From Myxococcus stipitatus (GTDB lineage Bacteria > Myxococcota > Myxococcia > Myxococcales > Myxococcaceae), in the NCBI RefSeq assembly GCF_021412625.1, contig NZ_JAKCFI010000005.1:558001-622000 (forward strand): a stretch of DNA of 64,000 nucleotides. The letters run 5' to 3'. Positions 1 through 7,343 of the stretch are shown piece after piece. A program made the position numbers and the translations under genes. Position 1 is the first letter of the stretch; every line of letters begins with the position of its first letter. The notes beneath the pieces are model-generated. The model was not told where the DNA came from. It saw nothing but the letters and a program-made list of their open reading frames with translations, and did no database searches.

Positions 1-554
1 TTGAGCTCCTCCATGGTGGCGGTCGTCTCGTGGATGGCCGCCGCCTGCTCCGTGGAGGACGTCTCGTGCTGGGTGGAGGCGGCGAGCACCTGGTTGGCGG
101 AGGAGGACAGCCGCAGGGCCGCCTCGTTGATCTCCCGCACGAAGGTGCGCAGCGTCTCGATGACCTTGCCGAAGCCCTCGAGGAGGGGGCCCAGCTGGGG
201 GTCCTCGGTGGTGGTGTTCCACTGGGACAGGTCGCCCTCGCGCACCAGGCTGATGAGCGCGTCCAGGGCCTGGTCGATCTCCTGCGCCGCCACCTGCTTG
301 CGGTGTTCGGAGGCGGCCAGGTTGTCCAGCACCTGGTTGAGCAACAGCGCCATCTCGTCGCCACCGGCGCCCACCAGTTCGCGCGGCACGCGGGCGTTCA
401 GGTTGCCCGCGAGCACCTGGAGCATGGTGTCGGTGAAGAGCTTGAGGGAGGCCGGCTGCGGCGCGGGAGGAGTCCCCGTCGCCTTGGCGGCGGGAGCCTT
501 CCGGGCGGCGCGGGCCTTGGACGCGGGCTTCTCGTTGGGAGTGTCCAGGGACAT
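1..554 (-). CDS. frzCD: FrzCD, cytoplasmic methyl-accepting chemotaxis protein (N-terminal part)
   Basis: This is the receptor of the Frz chemosensory pathway, which sets cell-reversal frequency in gliding myxobacteria. The window holds the first 184 codons from ATG at 554; the rest, including most of the signalling hairpin, lies beyond the left edge. The protein opens with MSLDTPNEKP and a basic Lys/Ala/Arg tail, has no membrane segment, and by about residue 150 enters a helical MCP-like region (ASTQHETSSTEQAAAIHETT). This agrees with my recollection of M. xanthus FrzCD, which is soluble and binds the nucleoid through its basic tail. It starts 5 bp after the frzB stop, so it is the third gene of the leftward frz operon. 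frzE, frzG and frzF are expected outside the window. Confidence 0.93.
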   Translation of the reverse strand, partial: MSLDTPNEKPASKARAARKAPAAKATGTPPAPQPASLKLFTDTMLQVLAGNLNARVPRELVGAGGDEMALLLNQVLDNLAASEHRKQVAAQEIDQALDALISLVREGDLSQWNTTTEDPQLGPLLEGFGKVIETLRTFVREINEAALRLSSSANQVLAASTQHETSSTEQAAAIHETTATMEEL

Positions 555-559
555 TGCGG

Positions 560-940
560 TCAGTGCCTTCCTTGCGTTCCTTGGGTCCTGGCGGTTTCCA
601 CCAGGTCGATCAGCAGCACGGTATGGGCCTCGTCCAGGCACACACCGACAGCATAGGGGGCCGCGCCCGTGGTGGGCGGCATGCGGCGAAGCTGGGTGAC
701 GGGAATGGAACGGACGCCTCGCACGGCGTCCACCTTGAGGTGGCCCTCGCCCTCGGGCGTGTCGAACACGAGCGCGCGGTTGCCGCGGTGCAGCCGCCCC
801 AGCTCCGGGAGGGTGATGTCCTCCGGGAGCGAGCGGTCGATGCGCAGCACCTGCGAGGCATCCGTGCCGAACACGCCCCCGCCAATCTCGAAGAAGAGGA
901 TGTCCACATCCTGCTCCTCCAGGCCGTGCTCGTCGTTCAT
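560..940 (-). CDS. frzB: FrzB, CheW-like coupling protein
   Basis: A 126-residue CheW-domain protein, the second scaffold of the Frz receptor array. The fold is visible as short beta-rich segments, for example VDILFFEIGGGVFGTDASQV near residue 12 and a C-terminal HTVLLIDLVETA strand. It is shorter and less canonical than FrzA. In M. xanthus, FrzB feeds signals to FrzCD rather than bridging receptor and kinase. The ATG at 940 overlaps the frzA stop by 4 nt (ATGA), implying translational coupling. Position between frzA and frzCD is the main reason for the gene name. Confidence 0.9.
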   Translation of the reverse strand: MNDEHGLEEQDVDILFFEIGGGVFGTDASQVLRIDRSLPEDITLPELGRLHRGNRALVFDTPEGEGHLKVDAVRGVRSIPVTQLRRMPPTTGAAPYAVGVCLDEAHTVLLIDLVETARTQGTQGRH

Positions 941-1419
941 CGAGCCACCGCCCGCTGCCGCGCCGTCTGCAGCAGCTTGGAGAAGTTGAGCAGGTTGATG
1001 CTGTCCTGGGGCGTGGCCCCCGGGACGACGCCGAGCAGGTGTTCGGCCGCGGCGTCCCCGCCCAGCGGCGGTGGGAGGATGTCCGCCACCGGGATGCGGC
1101 GCAGGCCCAGCACCGTGTCCGCCACGACCCCGGCGACGATGCTGCCGGTGATGCCGACGAACAGGCGCGTGCGGGGGCCGATGCGCGCCTCTCCCTTGGA
1201 GAGGAAGCGCAGCAGGTCGACGACGGGGAGCACCTCGCCCCGGTGGCCCGTGACGCCCATGATGAAGGAAGGAGTCCTCGGCAGGGGGGTGAGCAGCCCG
1301 GCGCGGAACACCTCGAGGACGTTCTCGCTGGGCACCCCGAGCCGCAGGTCTCCCACCCGGAAGCAGAAGAACTCCTGCTCCGGCCGGGCCTGGGCGGCCA
1401 CGGCACGGTCCGGAGCCAT
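937..1419 (-). CDS. frzA: FrzA, CheW-like coupling protein
   Basis: A 160-residue CheW protein that couples FrzCD to the kinase FrzE. Typical CheW features are seen: the N-terminal strand EQEFFCFRVGDLRLGVPSEN, the loop IMGVTGHRGEVLPVVDL near residue 55, and DTVLGLRRIPVADILPPP. Start choice: the frame stays open to a TTG at 1458, but ATG 1419 gives 160 residues, the length I recall for M. xanthus FrzA. A good sigma-70-like promoter (boxes at 1467-1472 and 1490-1495) would place the 5' end near 1460, leaving a 40-nt leader before 1419. It is the first gene of the leftward frz operon, and its stop overlaps the frzB start. Confidence 0.92.
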   Translation of the reverse strand: MAPDRAVAAQARPEQEFFCFRVGDLRLGVPSENVLEVFRAGLLTPLPRTPSFIMGVTGHRGEVLPVVDLLRFLSKGEARIGPRTRLFVGITGSIVAGVVADTVLGLRRIPVADILPPPLGGDAAAEHLLGVVPGATPQDSINLLNFSKLLQTARQRAVAR

Positions 1420-1466
1420 CCGGAGTGCTCGCTGGAGGGGAGTCGAGGTCGTGGTCAAGGCGCCGG

Positions 1467-1495
1467 AGTATCCGGAGGCCGCGAAAACGGGTCAA
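1467..1495 (-). promoter_or_regulatory. Predicted sigma-70-type promoter of the frzA-frzB-frzCD operon
   Basis: On the minus strand TTGACC (1495-1490) is followed after 17 nt by GATACT (1472-1467). Both boxes resemble the housekeeping consensus and the spacing is ideal. It lies in the frzA-frzZ divergent gap, about 48 nt upstream of the chosen frzA ATG. Predicted by eye only. Confidence 0.5.
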
Positions 1496-1588
1496 GGGGC
1501 GGACGATGACTGGCCGCCCGCTCGCCGTTTCGATGGTCCGCGCTCCACCAAAGGTGTAGGGTTGCACCCGGTTTCCTTGAGGAGGACG

Positions 1589-2449
1589 ATGTCGCGCGTA
1601 CTGGTCATTGACGACAGCCCGATGCTGGTGGAGCTCACCGTCCGGGCGCTGACCGCCGCAGGCTACCAGGCCAGCGGCGCCCAGGACCTGGCGAGCCTGG
1701 ACCAGAAGCTCTCCGAGGGGCCGTTCGCGCTCATCCTGATGGACGTGAACATGCCGGAGATGTTCGGCGACGACGTCGTCGAGTACCTCCGACGCCAGAA
1801 GAAGGTCACCTCCAAGCTGGTGCTCTACTCGGACATCTCCGAGGAGGAGCTGGCCGGCAAGACGCGGGCGTCCGGCGCGGATGGCTACATCCTCAAGAGC
1901 GGCGGCCTGGAGGCCGTGCTCGGCGGGGTGATGAACCTCATCGGCGCTCCCGCCCTGGGCGTCCCCGCGGCCGTGCCCGCTCCGGCGGCCCCCCCCGCCG
2001 CCGCGCCCCCCGCGGCCTCCCCCGCTCCCGCGGCCGCCACGGGGCTGAAGGCCGCCCCGTCCACGGGAGGCCGCAAGCCGCGCATCCTCATCGTGGACGA
2101 CAGCGAGATGACCGCGAGGATCATCGAGGCGGACCTCGTGACGAAGGGCTTCGAGGTCCACGTCGCGGACACCGCGGACAAGGCCACGAAGATCATCCTC
2201 AAGAAGCAGACGCGCCCGGACCTGGTCCTGCTGGACGTGCGCATGCCCAACGTGAACGGCGAGCAGTTCTGCCGCTTCATCAAGAGCAACAGCCTCTTCA
2301 AGGGCATCAAGGTGCTCCTGTGCTCCGGCGAGAACGTCGAGGAGCTCCAGCGCATCTGCCGCGAGGCGGGCGCGGACGGCTACATCCCCAAGGACGCCGT
2401 CATGAGCAACCTCGTCGCCAAGGAGCTGATGCCCACGGGCAACGAGTAG
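1589..2449 (+). CDS. frzZ: FrzZ, tandem-receiver response regulator
   Basis: A 286-residue output protein of the Frz pathway with two receiver domains (about 1-118 and 163-286) and no DNA-binding domain, joined by an Ala/Pro-rich linker (about 121-160). The phospho-acceptors are D52 (LILMDVNMPE) and D216 (LVLLDVRMPN). Acidic pairs (VIDDS, IVDDS) and lysines (ILKS, IPKD) are present, so both receivers look active. In M. xanthus, FrzZ is phosphorylated by FrzE and relays the signal to the polarity machinery. The start is ATG 1589 behind GAGGA at 1580-1584. It is transcribed divergently from frzA. Confidence 0.95.
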   Translation: MSRVLVIDDSPMLVELTVRALTAAGYQASGAQDLASLDQKLSEGPFALILMDVNMPEMFGDDVVEYLRRQKKVTSKLVLYSDISEEELAGKTRASGADGYILKSGGLEAVLGGVMNLIGAPALGVPAAVPAPAAPPAAAPPAASPAPAAATGLKAAPSTGGRKPRILIVDDSEMTARIIEADLVTKGFEVHVADTADKATKIILKKQTRPDLVLLDVRMPNVNGEQFCRFIKSNSLFKGIKVLLCSGENVEELQRICREAGADGYIPKDAVMSNLVAKELMPTGNE

Positions 2450-2450
2450 T

Positions 2451-2470
2451 CGCGGGCCCAGGGGCCCGCG
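2451..2470 (+). terminator. Hairpin directly after frzZ
   Basis: A perfect inverted repeat, CGCGGGCCC (2451-2459) and GGGCCCGCG (2462-2470), sits one base after the frzZ stop. There is no T-run, so it may stabilise the 3' end or need Rho. Confidence 0.45.
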
Positions 2471-2568
2471 CTCATGCGGCCCCCGTCGCGCCCGGAGCCG
2501 CCCTCACGCCCGGAGGAGCACGGGCTCCCCGCGAAGACGCGAGGACTCCCTACCCCACCCGCCGCCCG

Positions 2569-2714
2569 CGTGGCTCACCAGCGCCGCGCGCCGGACGCCT
2601 GGGCCACCGGCCCTACCCACGGGCCTCGTGGCTCACCGGCGCCAAGCGCTGGTCGCCATTGCCACCGGCCCCACCCACGGGTCTCGTGGCTCACCGGCGC
2701 CGAGCGCCGGCCGC
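2569..2714. repeat. 58-bp tandem repeat, about 2.5 copies
   Basis: Two adjacent 58-bp units (2569-2626 and 2627-2684) begin CGTGGCTCACC and contain GCCACCGGCCC and ACCCACGGG. A third, partial copy (2685-2714) runs into the last codons of the leftward radical SAM gene, whose stop is at 2691-2693. Units 1 and 2 differ at scattered positions. There are no spacers, so this is not a CRISPR array. The 3' tail of the gene may have been duplicated into the convergent gap after frzZ. Confidence 0.8.
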
Positions 2715-4001
2715 GTTCTCCCGCTCCTCCAGGCCGCGCGCGAAGTTGCCGATGATGAGCCCCGGCCGCGCCGCCTTCAGGCGATGAAGCAGCTCACGGA
2801 TGCCCACGGGCTCCCCGCCCGCGCCCACGTCGCGCGCGACCTCCAGGTACTGGAGCGGATCGATGGCCAACGGGCGCGTCTGCACCTGGTCCACCTTGTA
2901 TTTCTTCACCAACCGCTCCAGCGCCTTCACCTCGCCCTCGCGGTCCGTGACGCCGGGGAACAGGAGCAGGTTGAGCGCCAGGTACGCGCCGCGCTCGCGC
3001 GCCAGCGCGATGGACGCCTCCACGTCCTCCCAGCCGTACTTCACCGGCTTGTAGTACGCCTCGTAGAGGCCCTTCGTCGCCGCGTTGAGCGACACCCGCA
3101 CCGCGTCCAGCCCCGCGTCGAGCAGCGCCTCCAACCCCTGGGTGAGGCTGCCGTTGGTGTTGATGTTGATGGAGCCCTTGTCCGTGCGCGCGCGCATGTA
3201 GCGGATGGCCTCCGCGATGAACTTCCAGCGCGTGAGCGGCTCGCCCTCGCAGCCCTGGCCGAAGCTCACCATGGTGCGCCCCGGCGCGTTCTCCAGGTGG
3301 AACAGGCCGATGGCGCCCATCTCCTCCGCGGACGGACCGTCGTCCATGCGCTCGTGCGACGCCGGAGGCCCATCCGCCGGCTGGTCGGAGATGCAGCCCA
3401 CGCAGCGCGCGTTGCACATGACGGACGCGGGGATGGCCGCCTCGTCCCGCACGTAGAAGGTGTTCTGCGACGTGAAGCACCGGTAGAGCAGCGCGCACGT
3501 CTTGAGCTGCTTGAGCACGCGGTTGTCCGGGAAGCGCGCCATGTGCCGCTCCACCAGCGCCTTCATGTCCGGCGTGGAGTAGCGCTCCGGATCCCAATGC
3601 GAGCGTCGGTCCGTGTGGATGGCCCACGCCACCGGGCCGTCCTCGCCCCACGCCGCCGCCGTGTACGCCCACTGCGGCAGCACCGGCCCGCTGCCCTTCA
3701 CCTCGCCGGGCAGGAACGTACGGGTATAGCCCGGCGGCAACAGCGCCCCCACCGCGTTGGGGACGAACGTCTTGCCGCCCACCTTCATCTCCCGCACCAG
3801 CTCCAGCTCGCCCGTCTCCGGGTGCAGCCCCACCGGCAGCCTGCCCGGCAGGTGGACCAGCCGTCCGGCGGACGGCAGGGGGATGGGCTTGTCCTGGGGA
3901 GGGACGAGCTCCTCGCCGCTGCGCAGCGTGGCCAGCAGGTAGGGATGCTCCATCACCCGGCCCTTCGGGTCGGCGAACAGCAGCTTCGGCGCGGACGTCA
4001 T
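2691..4001 (-). CDS. Radical SAM protein
   Basis: A 436-residue protein with the radical SAM cluster motif CNARCVGC (C196, C200, C203; CX3CX2C), which binds a 4Fe-4S cluster and S-adenosylmethionine. Downstream are barrel features: [11 protein letters not shown] near 255, SININTNGS near 285, and VRVSLNAAT near 308. The roughly 190 residues before the cluster are longer than usual and may be a family-specific domain. ATG 4001 (MTSAPK) is chosen over an upstream in-frame start at 4019. It is divergent from aldA. The substrate cannot be inferred; the cluster spacing fits general radical SAM oxidoreductases. Confidence 0.85.
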   Translation of the reverse strand: MTSAPKLLFADPKGRVMEHPYLLATLRSGEELVPPQDKPIPLPSAGRLVHLPGRLPVGLHPETGELELVREMKVGGKTFVPNAVGALLPPGYTRTFLPGEVKGSGPVLPQWAYTAAAWGEDGPVAWAIHTDRRSHWDPERYSTPDMKALVERHMARFPDNRVLKQLKTCALLYRCFTSQNTFYVRDEAAIPASVMCNARCVGCISDQPADGPPASHERMDDGPSAEEMGAIGLFHLENAPGRTMVSFGQGCEGEPLTRWKFIAEAIRYMRARTDKGSININTNGSLTQGLEALLDAGLDAVRVSLNAATKGLYEAYYKPVKYGWEDVEASIALARERGAYLALNLLLFPGVTDREGEVKALERLVKKYKVDQVQTRPLAIDPLQYLEVARDVGAGGEPVGIRELLHRLKAARPGLIIGNFARGLEERENAAGARRR

Positions 4002-4140
4002 GCGCACGCTAACTACCACCGGCCCCCCTTCTCTTTCGACGCCGAAGCGTCATCAGACGCATTGCATCCAACGCCGCGCGTCAACCGTCGGAGGTCACAA
4101 GGGCTCACCGGAGCCATGCGTGGAGCTTGGGCGGGACGCC

Positions 4141-4169
4141 TTGATTCCCTCGGGAGCCCCCGTTAGGGT
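4141..4169 (+). promoter_or_regulatory. Candidate aldA promoter
   Basis: TTGATT (4141-4146), a 17-nt spacer and TAGGGT (4164-4169) lie about 38 nt upstream of the aldA start. The -35 box is good and the -10 box is weak but of a GC-rich type plausible for this group. Confidence 0.4.
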
Positions 4170-4206
4170 CCGCGCGCTTTTTTCAGTCCCTCTCTGGAGG
4201 CAAGTC

Positions 4207-5331
4207 GTGATCGTCGGAGTTCCCAAGGAGATCAAAACCCGTGAGTACCGCGTCGGCATGGTGCCTGCGGGCGTGCGCGCGCTCACGAGCGCGGGCCACA
4301 CGGTGCTGGTCGAGACGAACGCCGGCGTCGGCTCGGGCATCCCGGATTCGGAGTACCAGCGCGTCGGCGCGCAGATCATCGCCACCGCGGACGAGGTCTG
4401 GAAGCGCGCGGAGATGGTCGTCAAGGTGAAGGAGCCCATCGCGCCGGAGTACGAGCGCATCCAGCCCGGACAGATCATCTACACGTACTTCCATCTGGCC
4501 GGCGTGGACCCGGAGCTGACGAAGACGCTGGTGAAGAAGAAGGCGGCGGCCGTCGCGTACGAGACGCTGCAGCTGGATGACGGCAGCCTGCCGCTGCTCA
4601 AGCCGATGAGCGAGGTGGCCGGGAAGATGGCCATCCAGGTCGGCGCCGCGTGCCTGGAGAAGGCGCACGGGGGCAAGGGCATCCTGCTGGGCGGCGTGCC
4701 CGGCGTGCGCCGCGGCCGCGTGGTCGTCATCGGCGGTGGCGTCGTCGGCCTGTGCGCCGCGAAGGTCGCCGTGGGCATGGGCGCCGAGGTCACCATCCTC
4801 GACGTCAACCTGGAGCGCCTCACCTACCTGGACGACGTGTTCCTCGGCCGCGTCAGCGTGCTCGCGTCGGACACGGAGAGCATCGCCCACTCCGTGCGCG
4901 AGGCGGACCTCGTCGTGGGCGCGGTGCTCATCCCCGGCGGCAAGGCCCCCAAGCTCGTCTCCGAGTCCCTCATCTCCGAGATGACCAAGGGCTCCGTCGT
5001 CGTCGACGTCGCGGTGGACCAGGGCGGCTGCATCGAGACCTGCAAGCCCACCACGCACGACAACCCGACCTTCGAAGTCCACGGCGTCGTCCACTACTGC
5101 GTCGCCAACATGCCCGGCGCGGTGCCGCAGACGTCCACCTACGCCCTCACCAACACCACCCGCCCGTACTCGCGGAAGATCGCCGACATGGGCCTGGTCG
5201 AGGCCATCAAGTCCGACCGCGCCCTGGCGCGTGCGATGAACACCTACAACGGCCACGTCACCTACGAGGCCGTCGCCAAGGACCTGGGGTACGACTACCT
5301 CTCCATCTCCGAGGCCCTGGCCCGGAAGTAG
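4207..5331 (+). CDS. aldA: Alanine dehydrogenase
   Basis: NAD-dependent L-alanine dehydrogenase, 374 residues, interconverting alanine with pyruvate and ammonia in the cytoplasm. The family's catalytic and substrate residues are visible: R15 (TREYRVG), K75 (VKVKEP), H96 (YFHLAG) and the D271 region ([11 protein letters not shown]). The Rossmann motif is [10 protein letters not shown] near 172-181, with D199 ending strand 2. The start is GTG 4207 behind GGAGG at 4196-4200. In M. xanthus, aldA lies in this neighbourhood and affects development, where it would supply pyruvate and nitrogen from amino acids. It is a single-gene unit with its own terminator-like hairpin. Confidence 0.95.
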   Translation: MIVGVPKEIKTREYRVGMVPAGVRALTSAGHTVLVETNAGVGSGIPDSEYQRVGAQIIATADEVWKRAEMVVKVKEPIAPEYERIQPGQIIYTYFHLAGVDPELTKTLVKKKAAAVAYETLQLDDGSLPLLKPMSEVAGKMAIQVGAACLEKAHGGKGILLGGVPGVRRGRVVVIGGGVVGLCAAKVAVGMGAEVTILDVNLERLTYLDDVFLGRVSVLASDTESIAHSVREADLVVGAVLIPGGKAPKLVSESLISEMTKGSVVVDVAVDQGGCIETCKPTTHDNPTFEVHGVVHYCVANMPGAVPQTSTYALTNTTRPYSRKIADMGLVEAIKSDRALARAMNTYNGHVTYEAVAKDLGYDYLSISEALARK

Positions 5332-5368
5332 GCCGCCGGGCGGCCTGACAGCCGAGCCGCTCTCCGCA

Positions 5369-5401
5369 GGGGAGGCGTGGATGACGACATCCCGCCTCCC
5401 C
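5369..5401 (+). terminator. Terminator-like hairpin after aldA
   Basis: GGGGAGGCG (5369-5377) pairs with CGCCTCCCC (5393-5401) across a 15-nt loop, followed by TTCGTTATT. It lies 38 nt after the aldA stop. Confidence 0.6.
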
Positions 5402-5492
5402 TTCGTTATTGAGTGAGGTAGGGAATAAAGTTCCCCGCCCGGAGTCCGAGGTACCCGAAGCAGGCGTACGGGCGGGTATGACTGGGAAGCCG

Positions 5493-5521
5493 TTGTTGCT
5501 CTGTCTGTTCCCGTGCATACA
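5493..5521 (+). promoter_or_regulatory. Candidate rpoE1 promoter
   Basis: TTGTTG (5493-5498) is followed after 17 nt by CATACA (5516-5521). If used, transcription would start near 5528 and the rpoE1 ATG at 5579 would have a leader of about 50 nt. Only a moderate consensus match. Confidence 0.3.
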
Positions 5522-5578
5522 TTGATGGGCAGGCGACAACTCATTCCCCAATTGTTTCGGGCCTCTGGAAGGCGGGAC

Positions 5579-6220
5579 ATGTTGGATTTCAGACAACCCA
5601 ACCGGACGAAGCAGGAATTCGAGGAACTGGCGCTGGCCCACCTGGACCCCCTCTACTCGGCCGCGCTGCGGCTGACGAAGAACGAGCGGGATGCCGAGGA
5701 CCTGGTGCAGGACACCTGCATGAGGGCCTACCGCTTCTTCGACAAGTTCGAGCGGGGCACCAACATCAAGGCCTGGCTGTTCAAGATCCTCACGAACACG
5801 TTCATCAACCGCTACCGGCGCAAGGTGAAGGAGCGCACGGTGGTGGAGGGCGTGGAGCGCGAGGCGGTGCATGAGCGCTTCGTGAGCCGGGACGCGACGG
5901 ACTTCGCGGCCAACCCGGAGCAGTACTTCTTCGACAGGCTCCTGTCGGACGACGTGCTGCGCGCCATCGACTCGCTGCCCATCGACTTCCGGCTGGTGGT
6001 CATCCTCGCGGACCTGCAGGAGTTCTCCTACAAGGAGATCGCCGAAATCCTCGAGTGCCCGGTGGGCACGGTGATGAGCCGGCTGTTCCGGGGGCGCAAG
6101 CTCCTGCAGAAGACGCTGCGTGAGTACGCGGTGGGCCAGGGGGTGTTCCGTCACGAAGAGGACGCGGCGAACACCCCGCCGAACCTGGAAGAGTATCGTC
6201 AAAGGAAGAAGACGGGGTAG
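5579..6220 (+). CDS. rpoE1: RpoE1, ECF RNA polymerase sigma factor
   Basis: A 213-residue group IV sigma factor with region 2 ([20 protein letters not shown], about 37-60; promoter -10 recognition and core binding) and region 4 ([20 protein letters not shown], about 148-170; -35 helix-turn-helix), plus a charged C-terminal tail. The sequence matches my recollection of M. xanthus RpoE1, an ECF-like sigma factor linked to the frz locus and affecting motility. The start is ATG 5579 behind GGAAGGCGGGA; an in-frame ATG at 5513 would add a poorly supported tail. It is followed 23 nt later by an anti-sigma factor gene. Confidence 0.92.
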   Translation: MLDFRQPNRTKQEFEELALAHLDPLYSAALRLTKNERDAEDLVQDTCMRAYRFFDKFERGTNIKAWLFKILTNTFINRYRRKVKERTVVEGVEREAVHERFVSRDATDFAANPEQYFFDRLLSDDVLRAIDSLPIDFRLVVILADLQEFSYKEIAEILECPVGTVMSRLFRGRKLLQKTLREYAVGQGVFRHEEDAANTPPNLEEYRQRKKTG

Positions 6221-6243
6221 AAACAGGTTCCTACCGCGCGCCC

Positions 6244-7149
6244 ATGATCTGCCAGGAACTCGAACGGCTGCTGTATCCGTACCTCGACGGCGAATTCCAG
6301 CCGGAGGAGCGGCACGACGTCGAAGCCCACCTCGCCGGGTGCACCGAGTGCCATGCCCGGGTGGAGGCGGAGCGGAAGGTCCAGCAGGCCCTGCGCAGGG
6401 CCGCGCGTCACTCGGTGACGCGGATGCGCGCGCCGGAGTCGCTGCGCGCGGGAATCCAGGTGGGGCTTCGCCAGGAGCAGCGGCGCGCGCGGGTGGGCCT
6501 GTGGCTGCGCGCCGGCGCCGTGGCGCTGGTGGTGGTGACGGTGGGCGGAGGGCTGGCGTACTACGAGGCCCGGCAGCGGCAACAGCTGGTCAAGCGCGAG
6601 GCGGTGCAGCGCCACACCCGCGACCTCCCCTTCGAGATCGCCAGCACGGACCGCGAGCAGATGGAGCGGTGGTTCAAGGGCATGGTGGATCCGCGCGTCG
6701 CGGTGCCCCGGCTGCCCAAGAGCAAGCCCCTGGGCGGACGCATCTCCATCCTCAACGGCCGAGAGGTCGCGTACATCAGCTACGAGACGGTGCCCGCCGA
6801 GGGCGAGCGGAGCCGCCGGCTGGGCGTGTTCGTCCTCCCGGACGAGGACGGCCCCAAGCCCCAGGCGCTGCCCGCCGTCGAAGTGGACTCCGCGCAGGGC
6901 TTCAACGTGGTCACCTGGCGGGACGACGAGGTCGTCTACGAGATGGTCACGGACATGGACGAGCACGACATCCGCCGGCTGCTCAGTGAGCGCGAGCACG
7001 AATCCACGCTCGCGGCGGAGAACGCCACGGTGCCGGCCAGCATGCCGCGCGCGCTCGAGTCCTCGGACGGAAATTACTCGTACCAGACACTTCCGATGCC
7101 CGTGCGCTCGCGCCCCGCCATCTCCGCGGTGCCCGCGTCGTACCCCTGA
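6244..7149 (+). CDS. Zinc-type anti-sigma factor, membrane anchored
   Basis: A 301-residue predicted regulator of RpoE1. The N-terminus has a zf-HC2/ZAS motif, HLAGCTEC (H29, C33, C36), preceded by MICQELERLLYPYLDGE, the typical helix of anti-sigma domains that clasps the sigma factor. One transmembrane helix follows at about 84-106 (LWLRAGAVALVVVTVGGGLA). The remaining 195 residues should be periplasmic and may sense an envelope signal; no known sensor domain is recognised there. The position immediately after rpoE1 on the same strand supports a sigma/anti-sigma operon. A pairing role is inferred from domain and context. Confidence 0.85.
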   Translation: MICQELERLLYPYLDGEFQPEERHDVEAHLAGCTECHARVEAERKVQQALRRAARHSVTRMRAPESLRAGIQVGLRQEQRRARVGLWLRAGAVALVVVTVGGGLAYYEARQRQQLVKREAVQRHTRDLPFEIASTDREQMERWFKGMVDPRVAVPRLPKSKPLGGRISILNGREVAYISYETVPAEGERSRRLGVFVLPDEDGPKPQALPAVEVDSAQGFNVVTWRDDEVVYEMVTDMDEHDIRRLLSEREHESTLAAENATVPASMPRALESSDGNYSYQTLPMPVRSRPAISAVPASYP

Positions 7150-7343
7150 GCCCACCCTCCCGGGGAACTCCGTCATGTCACGGTGTCCGGTGCCTGGCCG
7201 ACTGCCGGGCTGCCAGATTCCGTGTGGCCCGAACATTTGACGGTCCCTGACATGGCCGATAGCCTCGACGGCGCTTCTTTCCTCGCGCGCCCGAGCCCCC
7301 GGGGCCGCCCGCGCGCGCCGCACCCAGGTCGGGCCGTTCCTCC

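Noticed and set aside
1..699. Plus-strand frame at the left edge
   Set aside because: It is antisense to frzCD and frzB, whose sequences match known Frz proteins.
1420..1458. Upstream TTG start for frzA
   Set aside because: It would lie almost at the predicted transcription start and makes the protein longer than the 160 residues expected.
1557..1562. TAGGGT as a -10 box for frzZ
   Set aside because: No acceptable -35 hexamer is found 16-18 nt upstream.
2569..2714. CRISPR array
   Set aside because: Units are directly adjacent without spacers, are few and differ from each other, and no cas gene is nearby.
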